Below, piece after piece: positions 5,470 to 12,935 of a stretch of 12,935 nucleotides of DNA. Position 1 is the stretch's first letter; every line of letters begins with the position of its first letter. The stretch comes from Gemmatimonadota bacterium (GTDB lineage Bacteria; Gemmatimonadota; Gemmatimonadetes; Gemmatimonadales; GWC2-71-9): contig JAOTWK010000053.1 of NCBI GenBank assembly GCA_029862935.1, positions 1-12,935 on the forward strand, given 5' to 3'. Position numbers and translations under genes: made by a program. The notes under the pieces are model-generated. The model did no database searches and had not been told where the DNA came from. It worked only from the letters and a program-made list of their open reading frames with translations.

Positions 5470-7569
5470 ATGACACAGCCTCGTCAGAATCGTTCGAGAA
5501 GCGAGGAGTGGCAGCGTAAGCTTCTCATTGCGGTATCAGGTCTACTGCTCTTCGAGACGCTCACGGGCCTGTGCATCTTCTTGCTCCCGTTTTCAGTCTC
5601 GAACCAAGTCATGGTCCTGCTCCATACTGCGGTCGGACTCGTGTTTCTCGTGCCATTCGCGTGGTATCAGACTCGCCACTGGATCCTATACCAGGCGCCA
5701 CGCATGTCGCACGTGAAGCTCACCGGCTATTTCGCCATGGTGGCGACCGTCATTGCCATCGTATCCGGTTTGGTACTGACCGTGCAGGCCTTGTGGGCAA
5801 CACGCATCAGCTATGCGTGGGACTTGATCCACATCGTCGCCACGTTTGCCTTGATCGTCTCGATCCTTCCCCACATCTTCGTCCTCGTCAATCGTGAGGT
5901 GCGAGCGACCCGCAACGCCGACGGCGATTCTGCGCTCGCAGCCACAAAGAAGTTTGGCCTGGGTTCGCTTGTTGTCGCCGCGTCCCTCTTCGTGGCTGTC
6001 GCGCTGGTGGCATACTGGTACGAGCCACCGAGGATGGAGAACGAGTTCCCAGTTGACTACAGCTATCTCTATGGTCAAGACAGGCCGTTCGCGCCCAGCC
6101 TTGCGCGCACGAACACCGACAAGGCGTTCGACGCACGATCCATGAGCGGGTCGGAATCCTGTGGAACCGCCCGATGTCACGAGCAGATCGTCAGAGAGTG
6201 GAAGGTGAGTGCACACCGCTACTCTGCGATGGACGTGGCATTCCAGACGGTGCAGAAGGTGATGGCCGAACAGAACGGCGCCGAGTCGACGCGCTATTGC
6301 GGCGGCTGTCACGATCCGATCTCGCTGTTTTCGGGAGCAAAGAACGTCTTCACCGAAGATCTCACGAACCTTGCCGGATATCAGGAAGGAGTCTCCTGTA
6401 TCGTCTGCCATGCGATCGAGGAAACCGACGTTCAGGGGAACGCGAACTACGTCATCAGGCAACCGAACCGCTACATGTTCGAGCTTGACGAGGGCAACAC
6501 GGCTCGCTTCTTCAGAGACTTTCTCCTCCGCGCCTACCCTCGCTATCACGTGAAGACCCTCCAGCATCGCTTGTTCAAGAGTCCGGAGTTCTGCGCCGCG
6601 TGCCACAAGCAGTTCATCGACGAAGAGATCAATCAGGTCGGGTGGGTGCAGCTCCAGAACCAGTTTGACAACTGGAAGAACAGCAGATGGAACGAGCCGG
6701 GCGACCCAACCAAGACGGTCGAGTGTCGCGAATGCCACATGCCGTTGACGGAATCTCAGGATCCTGCCAATGGAGATCCGCTCGATTACAACCGCTCAGG
6801 CAGCGACGGCAAGCACCGCAGTCATCGGTTTTTGGCAGCCAATCAGTTCATGCCACTCGCTCTGGAGCTCGAAGGGGCCGAGGAACACGCGGACCTGACG
6901 GCGCGGTGGCTGAGGGGTGAGATTGAGATCCCTGAGATTGCCGACAAGTGGCAGACCGGCCCCGCCGTGCCGCTGGAGCTTGTGGTGCCGGATTCGGTGT
7001 CCCCTGGAGAAAACGTCACGGTCCAGGCAGTCGTCACCAACAACAAGGTCGGCCACGACTTCCCGACAGGGCCGCTCGATATCATCCAGGCGTGGGTGGA
7101 GATCACCGTGAAGGACCAGGCCGGAAACATCGTCTTTGAGTCGGGAACCAGAGACGAGAGACATTTCATCCAACCAGGTTCCTTCATTTTCAAAGCAGAA
7201 CCGGTCGATCAGTTCGGCAACCTGATCGACCGGCACAATCTCTGGGAAATGGTGGGCGTACGATACCGCAGATCCATGTTTCCCGGGGCGTCCGACAGAG
7301 CGGAGTTTGGCTTCTCGTGTCCCGCGACGACGGTCTCTGCGCGAGGCCAGGGTGTCGACGCGCCACCATCCCTCGACGCAGCTGGTGACTTCAAGGCACC
7401 CGACCAACGGGCCACGACTTTGCATGTATCGGCGAAATTGCTCTACAGGAAGGCAGACCAGTTTCTGCTGAACTTCCTGTTCGGTGAGGACGCCAACCTG
7501 ACCGCCCCGATCACCGTCATGTCGGAGGATGAGAAGACGATCGTCGTGAGACCGCGGGCATCGTCATAG
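5470..7569 (+). CDS. Membrane-anchored multiheme cytochrome c with N-terminal cytochrome b-like domain
   Basis: This 699-residue protein has two halves. Residues 18-183 form five hydrophobic helices (about 18-40, 46-67, 85-108, 116-140, 164-183). Histidines in or near helices 2 and 4 (H52, H121, H135) could ligate b-type heme, in the manner of cytochrome b561-like domains. After the last helix the chain continues as a large domain, presumably periplasmic, with five heme c motifs: CGTARCH (231-237, a CX4CH form), CGGCH (277-281), CIVCH (310-314), CAACH (375-379) and CRECH (419-423). The SESC...EW..SAH context of the first motif resembles the cytochrome c554 family. H249 and the KHRSHRF segment (448-454) offer further heme ligands. 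Residues about 500-690 look like a beta-sandwich with VGHDFPTG (527-534), a motif I associate with related multiheme proteins. The likely role is electron transfer between the quinone pool and periplasm. It leads an operon with FG-GAP and TPR genes; its partner and substrate are unknown. Confidence 0.9.
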   Translation: MTQPRQNRSRSEEWQRKLLIAVSGLLLFETLTGLCIFLLPFSVSNQVMVLLHTAVGLVFLVPFAWYQTRHWILYQAPRMSHVKLTGYFAMVATVIAIVSGLVLTVQALWATRISYAWDLIHIVATFALIVSILPHIFVLVNREVRATRNADGDSALAATKKFGLGSLVVAASLFVAVALVAYWYEPPRMENEFPVDYSYLYGQDRPFAPSLARTNTDKAFDARSMSGSESCGTARCHEQIVREWKVSAHRYSAMDVAFQTVQKVMAEQNGAESTRYCGGCHDPISLFSGAKNVFTEDLTNLAGYQEGVSCIVCHAIEETDVQGNANYVIRQPNRYMFELDEGNTARFFRDFLLRAYPRYHVKTLQHRLFKSPEFCAACHKQFIDEEINQVGWVQLQNQFDNWKNSRWNEPGDPTKTVECRECHMPLTESQDPANGDPLDYNRSGSDGKHRSHRFLAANQFMPLALELEGAEEHADLTARWLRGEIEIPEIADKWQTGPAVPLELVVPDSVSPGENVTVQAVVTNNKVGHDFPTGPLDIIQAWVEITVKDQAGNIVFESGTRDERHFIQPGSFIFKAEPVDQFGNLIDRHNLWEMVGVRYRRSMFPGASDRAEFGFSCPATTVSARGQGVDAPPSLDAAGDFKAPDQRATTLHVSAKLLYRKADQFLLNFLFGEDANLTAPITVMSEDEKTIVVRPRASS

Positions 7570-7571
7570 CC

Positions 7572-9401
7572 ATGTCGGCCAGGATGCCGCGACGTCGAAG
7601 GCTCCTTCTCCTCACGGCCGGCCTTGGGTCGCTCTTTGTCGCCGTCGCTGCAGTCACTGTGTGGCTCACCTCGCGACCGGAACCCATCTACCGACCGGGC
7701 GAGCGTGTTGCCGGTGTCACGGCCGAGTTGGCTCGGTCGGTTCCGCCAGATCACCCGCGCGTCACTTTCGCGAACGTGACCCAAGACGCGGGGATCGGTT
7801 TCCACCACTTCTCCGGACACCGGTCATCCCAGTTACCGGAAGACATGGGATCCGGCGCGGCCTGGGGCGACTTCGATAACGACGGCTGGCTGGATCTCTA
7901 TGTCGCCAACGAGGTCGGACCGCTGACGTCGACGGATGGTGAGGTGGCGCGGTCTCCGGCACATGCGGCGTTGTACCACAACGCCGGCGACGGCACGTTC
8001 CGTGAGGTCAGTGCAGAGGCTGGCGTGCAGTTTCGCGGTTGGGGAATGGGAGTCGCGGCGGGAGACTACGACAACGACGGCTGGCTCGATCTCTTCGTAT
8101 CGGCCTACGGCGACAACATCTTGTATCACAACAGGGGAGACGGCACGTTTGCCGACAACACCGAGGACGCAGGCCTCGGTGGACGTCCTGGTTTCTGGGC
8201 GGGGGCGCGGTGGGGCGACTACGATCGAGACGGATTCCTCGACCTGTACGTCACGGGATACGTCAAGTATCGCTACTTAGCGGCGCAAGAGAAATCGCTG
8301 CAGTACGATGTCGAGCAGCCCGCTGGCATCAATCCGTCGTCGTTCGAGCCGGAACGGAATCTCCTGTATCGCAACAACGGAGACGGGACTTTCAGTGAGC
8401 TTGCGGTACGGGCCGGTGTGTCGGGCGAACCGGGGCGAAGTCTCGGCGCCGTGTGGGCCGACTTCGACGATGATGGCTGGCCCGATCTCTATGTTGCGAA
8501 CGACGTTTCTGACAACCTGCTCTTCTGGAATCAGCGAGACGGAACGTTCACGGATATCAGTCTGGCCGCTCGGGTCGCGGACTACCGGGGCGCCATGGGA
8601 ATCGCGGTCGGCGACTGGGACGGGGATGACGATGTCGACATGTTCGTCACGCACTGGATAGCACAGGAAAACGCACTGTACAGCAACCTCCGGTCGGAGT
8701 TGCGCGCCCTCGGTTCCGACACTCCCCAACCTTTGCAGTTCATAGACGTGGCAGACCGGTATGGACTGGGGCAAGTTGCGCTGGAGTTCATCGGGTGGGG
8801 AACGTCCTTCATCGATTACAACAACGACGGACGCCTGGATCTCTTCATCGTCAACGGAAGTACGTTGCAGCAGGATGACGACCCACGACTCCTCGTACCG
8901 ATGACCGACCAAGTGTTCTGGAATCGCGGCGCAGACGACGGATTCTACAATGTGTCCTCGGTGAGCGGTGAGTACTTCGGGCAGGGATCTGTGGGTCGAG
9001 GTGCAGCGTTTGGAGACTACGACAACGACGGTGATGTCGATGTCTTTGTGGTGAATAACGGCGGGCCCGGCGTTTTGTTGCGCAACGAAGGTGGCAATCG
9101 TCAGCGATGGCTCGAGGTGCGGCTCATCGGAGAACAGAGCAACCGGTCGGCCATCGGCGCGAAACTCCGCCTTGTTGCCGGCGGCGCGGTCCAGGTCCGT
9201 GAGGTTGGCGCACAGAGCTCGTACCTCTCGCACAACAGCCTCGTACAGCATTTCGGACTCGGCACACTCCAGGGCGCAGATACGCTGGAAATCAGATGGC
9301 CCAGTGGGTTGCGCCAAGTTGTGGTGGGTCCAGCATCTAATCAGATCTTGCGGGTCTCTGAGAAAGCGGCGATGGAGAACGCCACCACGAACCCGAGATG
9401 A
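7572..9401 (+). CDS. CRTAC1-type protein with FG-GAP/VCBS repeats and C-terminal ASPIC/UnbV domain
   Basis: This 609-residue protein is exported and probably membrane-anchored. A basic start (MSARMPRRRR) precedes one hydrophobic helix (11-32) with no obvious cleavage site. Seven Ca2+-binding loops of the DxDxDGxxDL type follow, starting at D100, D165, D216, D297, D348, D415 and D482, most within a GD(F/Y)DNDG(W/F)LDL context. They indicate an integrin-like beta-propeller. The fifth loop is the most divergent (GDWDGDDDVD). The last 100 residues (about 512-590) are the ASPIC/UnbV domain, with RWLEVRL, a GA..S region and WPSG (576-579). Proteins of this architecture are common in Acidobacteriota and Planctomycetota and mostly uncharacterised; binding of protein or glycan partners is usually assumed. 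The gene begins 2 bp after the cytochrome stop and overlaps the TPR gene by 4 bp, so the three are one transcription unit. No clear Shine-Dalgarno precedes its ATG, suggesting translational coupling. Confidence 0.93.
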   Translation: MSARMPRRRRLLLLTAGLGSLFVAVAAVTVWLTSRPEPIYRPGERVAGVTAELARSVPPDHPRVTFANVTQDAGIGFHHFSGHRSSQLPEDMGSGAAWGDFDNDGWLDLYVANEVGPLTSTDGEVARSPAHAALYHNAGDGTFREVSAEAGVQFRGWGMGVAAGDYDNDGWLDLFVSAYGDNILYHNRGDGTFADNTEDAGLGGRPGFWAGARWGDYDRDGFLDLYVTGYVKYRYLAAQEKSLQYDVEQPAGINPSSFEPERNLLYRNNGDGTFSELAVRAGVSGEPGRSLGAVWADFDDDGWPDLYVANDVSDNLLFWNQRDGTFTDISLAARVADYRGAMGIAVGDWDGDDDVDMFVTHWIAQENALYSNLRSELRALGSDTPQPLQFIDVADRYGLGQVALEFIGWGTSFIDYNNDGRLDLFIVNGSTLQQDDDPRLLVPMTDQVFWNRGADDGFYNVSSVSGEYFGQGSVGRGAAFGDYDNDGDVDVFVVNNGGPGVLLRNEGGNRQRWLEVRLIGEQSNRSAIGAKLRLVAGGAVQVREVGAQSSYLSHNSLVQHFGLGTLQGADTLEIRWPSGLRQVVVGPASNQILRVSEKAAMENATTNPR

Positions 9402-10267
9402 AGCGCATCGCGGGCTTCCTCATTGCGATTGGTGTCCTCTTTGCGGCAGTCACCGTCTTGAAGAGTCGGTCGTCGGGGGCGCCCAGCAGCGTCGCGTCCA
9501 CTGAGATGTCCCTCGAGGATCGGGATCGGATCCGGCGCTTTTGGGAGGTCTACCGTCGGGCCACTGACCATCGGATCGCGGGTCAGTCGCGGGACGCGGC
9601 AGACGAGTACACCCGGGCGCTGGCACTCAATCCCGAGCATCAAGATGCGCTCTACTACCTGGGTAGCATGCACTTCGACCTGGGGGACCTCGCTGCGGCC
9701 GAGCAGGCCTGGCAGCGGTTGGTGGAGATCGATCCTACCAGTGCTCGTGCACATTCGCAGTTGGGCGCTCTGTATTTCTGCGTCGGCGAACAGGAGATGC
9801 TCCAGCCCGAAAGAGCAACGGCCGAGTTTCAACGAGCCTTGGCGATCAACAGTGAGGAGACGGGCCCACTCCTGAGTCTCGGTGAGATCGCACTGGTGCA
9901 GGGAGATCTGGAAAAGGCGCACTCCTATTTCGATGCGGTCGTCGGTTCGAACTACTCCAGCGTGGAGGCACACTTCTACAAGGGCTACATGGCATGGAAG
10001 ACGGGCGCGGCAGACCAGGCATCGGAGCTCCTAGCAGCAGCAGCCCGCCTCGCGCAGCCGGCAAAGCCCGCGGGGGGCGTGCCAGGTGAGGGCGATACTC
10101 GCGCAGGTACGGCTCCGATGGTGAGCACCCCCACCAGGTGCGGGGCGATGCGGGATCGCGTGGACCAGCTCGCAGCGATCGATGAAGCTGTCGCTCGCAA
10201 GGTGGGACCCACTTATCGGGAGTTCGACGAGCTACTGCGGGACGTGCGCAAGAAGCTCCCCCATTAA
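9398..10267 (+). CDS. Membrane-anchored TPR-repeat protein
   Basis: This is a 289-residue protein with an N-terminal anchor (hydrophobic residues 4-21 after MKR) and no lipobox. About five TPR-like helix pairs follow: 48-81, 82-115, 116-153 (with a short insertion around 131-138), 154-187 and 188-221. Typical TPR positions are visible, such as ALYYLGSMHFDLGDLAAAEQ and RALALNP. A Pro/Gly-rich linker (221-247) and a charged C-terminal helix (252-286) finish it. TPRs bind proteins, so it probably acts as a periplasm-facing scaffold for the cytochrome or the FG-GAP protein. Its ATG overlaps the preceding stop codon in an ATGA arrangement, direct evidence of translational coupling. It is the last gene of the operon and ends just before a strong hairpin. 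No enzymatic motif is seen. Confidence 0.9.
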   Translation: MKRIAGFLIAIGVLFAAVTVLKSRSSGAPSSVASTEMSLEDRDRIRRFWEVYRRATDHRIAGQSRDAADEYTRALALNPEHQDALYYLGSMHFDLGDLAAAEQAWQRLVEIDPTSARAHSQLGALYFCVGEQEMLQPERATAEFQRALAINSEETGPLLSLGEIALVQGDLEKAHSYFDAVVGSNYSSVEAHFYKGYMAWKTGAADQASELLAAAARLAQPAKPAGGVPGEGDTRAGTAPMVSTPTRCGAMRDRVDQLAAIDEAVARKVGPTYREFDELLRDVRKKLPH

Positions 10268-10268
10268 A

Positions 10269-10293
10269 GGGGCGCGCATTAGAACCGCGCCCC
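10269..10293. terminator. Hairpin terminator between convergent operons
   Basis: GGGGCGCG (10269-10276) pairs perfectly with CGCGCCCC (10286-10293) around a nine-base loop, starting two bases after the TPR stop codon. The plus strand has no T-tract after it. Read on the minus strand, the stem is followed by TTTAATGG, so it could also stop transcription coming from the kinase gene. A bidirectional terminator between convergent genes fits the layout. Confidence 0.7.
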
Positions 10294-10368
10294 CGCCTGA
10301 ACCAAACCATCGTACACAAAACGTGGCCGTGACCGCTGCACGTTGAGGAGCACGGCGGCCGGAACACC

Positions 10369-10398
10369 GGACCGGTGGAGGTCAGCGAATCACAGTCC
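10369..10398. other. Stem-loop overlapping the kinase stop codon, related to the one at 4933-4962
   Basis: GGAC (10369-10372) pairs with GTCC (10395-10398), and GTG (10375-10377) with CAC (10391-10393). A G-T wobble can follow, and a small internal loop separates the two helices. It sits at exactly the same alignment position as the stem-loop at 4933-4962. It is weaker, and the sequence is constrained by the end of the kinase gene, so its independent function is uncertain. Confidence 0.4.
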
Positions 10399-11268
10399 GA
10401 TTTCCGCGAGTTCCTCGGCAGACAGCACCGGCATGGCGCCTGGCTTGGTCGCCACGAGCGCCGCGTAGCGATTTGCGGTGACGAGCGCCTGTTCCGGCGT
10501 CGCCTGACGAACCAGCGCACAGGTCATCGCAGCGGTAAACGCATCGCCTGCACCCACGGGATCACCTGCGGACGCATCGACCTCAATGCCGGGCACGGAG
10601 ACCGTTCCATCCGATGTAGTGATCGAGGCACCCTTCTCACCACGAGTGACGCATACAGCCTGCACACCGACACTCTCGACAAGCCACTGGGCCAGAGACG
10701 GCCTGTCGAGCATCGTCGATACCTCAGCGACTTCCGATGCGCTCATCTTGGTCACGTCAGCCGCCACAAAAGTGGTAAGGATGACTTCTGGGTCGGTGAA
10801 TGGAGGACGGAGGTTGACGTCGAACACGATCAGGGCTTTGCCGTGAGCATCAGACAGCAGTTGCCGAATGGTCGCTCGCGTCGTGCTGCTCCGCTGCGCC
10901 AACGAGCCAACGCAGATTGCGTCCGCCTCCGCAGCGAGTCCACTTGCCGCGTCCTCCGGAGCGATGTAATCCCACGCGACATCATTCGTGATATCGTACC
11001 GAGGACTGATGTGCGTGAGCTTTACCACCACCGTGCCAGTCGGCCGCGTCGCGTCACGTTGCATGTATCTGGTGTCGACACCTCGTTGCCGCAGGTACGC
11101 GACGAGCTCATCCCCATCAGCGTCACCGCCAACCCGCGTGATGATGACACCTCGATCGCCGAGTTGGGCCGCATGGAACGCAACGTTGCACGGTGCGCCA
11201 CCCGGTCGCCGTTGGTCAGGGAATACGTCCCACAGCGCCTCACCAATCGCGACGATCGTCTTGGTCAT
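10390..11268 (-). CDS. PfkB-family carbohydrate kinase, probably fructokinase
   Basis: This 292-residue cytoplasmic ribokinase-fold enzyme transfers phosphate from ATP to a sugar. An early GGAPCNVAFHAAQLG (23-37), the substrate-side PfkB pattern, and the ATP-site signature DPVGAGDAF (236-244), with catalytic base D242, are intact. GEALWDVFPD (9-18) followed by RRPGGAPCNVA is the pattern usual in bacterial fructokinases. The length is normal for the family. I start at ATG 11268, which has AGGT about nine bases upstream; an in-frame TTG at 11274 would add two residues and is less likely. It lies 33 bp behind the SGLT-like symporter gene on the same strand, so the pair probably imports and phosphorylates one sugar. 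Fructose is the best guess; other ketoses or adenosine-type substrates cannot be excluded. The 3' end and flank have a diverged partial copy at 4894-5016. Confidence 0.92.
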   Translation of the reverse strand: MTKTIVAIGEALWDVFPDQRRPGGAPCNVAFHAAQLGDRGVIITRVGGDADGDELVAYLRQRGVDTRYMQRDATRPTGTVVVKLTHISPRYDITNDVAWDYIAPEDAASGLAAEADAICVGSLAQRSSTTRATIRQLLSDAHGKALIVFDVNLRPPFTDPEVILTTFVAADVTKMSASEVAEVSTMLDRPSLAQWLVESVGVQAVCVTRGEKGASITTSDGTVSVPGIEVDASAGDPVGAGDAFTAAMTCALVRQATPEQALVTANRYAALVATKPGAMPVLSAEELAEIGL

Positions 11269-11301
11269 TGGCAACGACCTGCGTCCGCCTTCGCTCCCCG
11301 C

Positions 11302-12935
11302 TTACCACCAAGCGATTACGAAGATCGTGATGAGCACCAGCATCGCGACGGACTGATAGCGGTAATTCTTGTACCACGGCAACAGTCGAAGTGTCGGTGT
11401 CTCTTCGGCAAGCAGCGCCGGCGACCACGTCAACGTGCGTACGACCTCCTCGTCAGGCTTATCCGTGGCGAGGCTCACGACCGCGAGAGCGGCAAGGGCG
11501 ATCACGAGCAGGATCGGCGCGAGATAGAGGAAGTGGATGACCGGCGTGCCCGCCGCGACCATCTGCAGTTGCTCGGGCGTCAGCGCATGCGTCTGGACGA
11601 TGATCGACCCCGACAGCGCGAGGCCGAGGAAGATCGCCGCTGCCACGTGTCCGACCACGAGCGCTGCCAATGCGCCATGCCCATTCGCACGTTTCCAGAA
11701 CACCCCAGCGAAGAAGCACGCGACGATCGGCGGTGCCAGGTACGCCAACATCTGCTGCAGGTAGGTCCAGATGTTCGGGAACTTGACGATCTGCGGCGCC
11801 CAGAGAATCGCAAGCGTCATGAACACGAAGGTCACGATTCGACCGGCAATCACGAGCGCGCGGTTCGAAGCCTTCGGTTTGAGCTTCTTGATGAAGTCCA
11901 TGGTGACCAACGTCGACGCAGAATTGAGCGTCGAGTCGACACTCGACATGATCGCCGCCACCAACGCCGTGATGATGAGCCCGCGGATGCCGACCGGGAG
12001 CAGATCGAACATGAGCGTCGGAAAGATGAGATCGGGATTCTCTGCCAGCGCCGGGTACTCAGCGGCGGGGTACAGCAGCCGGCCGAAGATGCCCGGCAAC
12101 ACCATGAGGAAGATGATGGGGAGTTTGAGCAGGCCAGCAAAGAGCGCCCCCCAGCGACCGTGATTGAGATCCTTGGCACCGAGCGCACGCTGCACCATGA
12201 ACTGGTTGGTAGCCCAGAAATAGAACCCCAAGAGAAAGACGCCGGTGACCAGTCCTGGCCACGGCATGACCGGGTCCGATGCCGGCCGAATGATCGACAG
12301 GTCGCTTGCCGGAACGCTGGCCACGACGGCCGACCAGGAGCCTCCAATCGCATTGAACGACAGCGCGGCGACGAGTCCGGCGCCGATCAGCAGCAGCACG
12401 GCCTGCACCGCGTCCGTGTAGACCACCGCCTTGAGTCCACCGGCGATCGTATAGACTCCTGCCACGATGCCGAGCACGACCACCGACAGCCACATCGGCA
12501 CCCCAGGATAGATGATCTTGACGACCAAGGACCCCGCGTAGAGGGCAGCGGCCGTGTCGATCGTGATGTTCATCAGCACGAGCAGCGCCGAGAAGTAATA
12601 CCGAGATCGCTCGTCGAACCGTCGCTCCAGGAACTCTGGCATCGTGAACACGCGGGTCTTCAGGTAGAACGGGAGGAAGAAGACCAAGAACACGATCAGG
12701 ACGAGGGCCGCCATCCATTCGTAGTTGTACACGGAGATGCCCGAGCTGAACGCGGACGACGACAATCCCACCAGTGTGCTGGACGAAACGTTCGACGCGA
12801 AGAGCGAGAATCCGATAAGCCACCACGTGAGCGAACGGCCCGCAAGGAAGTAGTCGTCTGTGGTCTTGGTCCGCTTCGCGAAGTAGAGGCCGAGTCCCAC
12901 AATGAACACGACGTACAGCAAGACCATCACGAGAT
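11302..12935 (-). CDS. SGLT-like sodium/sugar symporter (5' end beyond the right edge)
   Basis: The reading frame is open to the window edge. GTG at 12930 and ATG at 12927 could be starts, but both fall within the first transmembrane helix region, with no room to see a ribosome site. I therefore treat the gene as 5'-truncated by a few codons. Counting from 12930 there are 542 residues, close to full length. The match to SGLT1/vSGLT is extensive by eye: YFLAGRSLTWW (27-37), ASNVSS (45-50), YTIAGGLKAVVYTDAVQ (160-176), NQFMVQRALGAK (242-253), and the TM8 Na+ site AIMSSVDSTLNSAST (326-340). Residues at sugar-contact positions known from those transporters are kept: N47, E71 (YEW), K269 and Q392. 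This supports Na+-driven uptake of a hexose-like sugar. The His found after ASN in human SGLT1 is Thr (T52). The PfkB kinase gene follows 33 bp downstream. Confidence 0.93.
   Translation of the reverse strand, partial: LVMVLLYVVFIVGLGLYFAKRTKTTDDYFLAGRSLTWWLIGFSLFASNVSSSTLVGLSSSAFSSGISVYNYEWMAALVLIVFLVFFLPFYLKTRVFTMPEFLERRFDERSRYYFSALLVLMNITIDTAAALYAGSLVVKIIYPGVPMWLSVVVLGIVAGVYTIAGGLKAVVYTDAVQAVLLLIGAGLVAALSFNAIGGSWSAVVASVPASDLSIIRPASDPVMPWPGLVTGVFLLGFYFWATNQFMVQRALGAKDLNHGRWGALFAGLLKLPIIFLMVLPGIFGRLLYPAAEYPALAENPDLIFPTLMFDLLPVGIRGLIITALVAAIMSSVDSTLNSASTLVTMDFIKKLKPKASNRALVIAGRIVTFVFMTLAILWAPQIVKFPNIWTYLQQMLAYLAPPIVACFFAGVFWKRANGHGALAALVVGHVAAAIFLGLALSGSIIVQTHALTPEQLQMVAAGTPVIHFLYLAPILLVIALAALAVVSLATDKPDEEVVRTLTWSPALLAEETPTLRLLPWYKNYRYQSVAMLVLITIFVIAWW

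Noticed and set aside
5686..6738. 350-codon minus-strand frame inside the cytochrome gene
   Set aside because: It is antisense to a gene with clear heme motifs; its openness reflects GC-rich codon use.
8277..9317. 346-codon minus-strand frame inside the FG-GAP gene
   Set aside because: Antisense to repeated GACxxCGACGG-type calcium-loop codons, which makes a long Val/Ile-rich shadow frame. No independent domain.

Overview
The window reads as a GC-rich chromosome segment of a Gram-negative, respiring heterotroph. It carries a lipoprotein, Na+-coupled sugar symporters, a membrane-anchored multiheme cytochrome c, an FG-GAP/ASPIC (CRTAC1-type) protein and a TPR protein. That mix is common in Acidobacteriota (for example Vicinamibacteria-like lineages) and also occurs in Planctomycetota and Gemmatimonadota. 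The assignment is an inference from gene style only; no rRNA or other marker gene is present.

Layout. The left edge (1-287, minus strand) holds the N-terminal part of a lipoprotein. Next comes about 970 bp without a convincing gene, containing a 21-bp tandem repeat array (839-1048). A plus-strand operon follows: a GH13 alpha-glucosidase (about 1261-2895) and, 3 bp later, a long sodium:solute symporter (2899-4884). The next 585 bp (4885-5469) contains a stem-loop, a short decayed copy of the 3' end of a pfkB kinase gene on the minus strand, and a 16-bp tandem duplication. A second plus-strand operon (5470-10267) encodes a five-motif cytochrome c fused to a five-helix membrane domain, a CRTAC1-type FG-GAP/ASPIC protein, and a TPR protein. 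The last two overlap by ATGA. A strong hairpin closes this operon. A convergent minus-strand operon fills the right side: an SGLT-like symporter (runs off the right edge) followed by a PfkB sugar kinase.

How the genes may work together. The two sugar operons suggest uptake and hydrolysis of an alpha-glucoside (GH13 plus symporter 1), and Na+-driven monosaccharide uptake with phosphorylation (SGLT-like symporter plus PfkB). Sucrose or a related glucose/fructose compound would fit, but the specificity is inferred. Between them, the cytochrome, FG-GAP and TPR genes look like a membrane-anchored electron-transfer module facing the periplasm. Its biochemical role is unknown to me.

Most notable observations: (i) a segment of about 105 bp covering the 3' end of pfkB and its downstream flank occurs twice, at 4894-5016 and 10333-10452, and the second copy belongs to an intact kinase gene; (ii) a hairpin lies at the same place in both copies, with one compensatory base-pair change; (iii) the cytochrome b-like/c fusion in an operon with FG-GAP and TPR proteins; (iv) the 21-bp repeat array ending in a perfect 14-bp palindrome.
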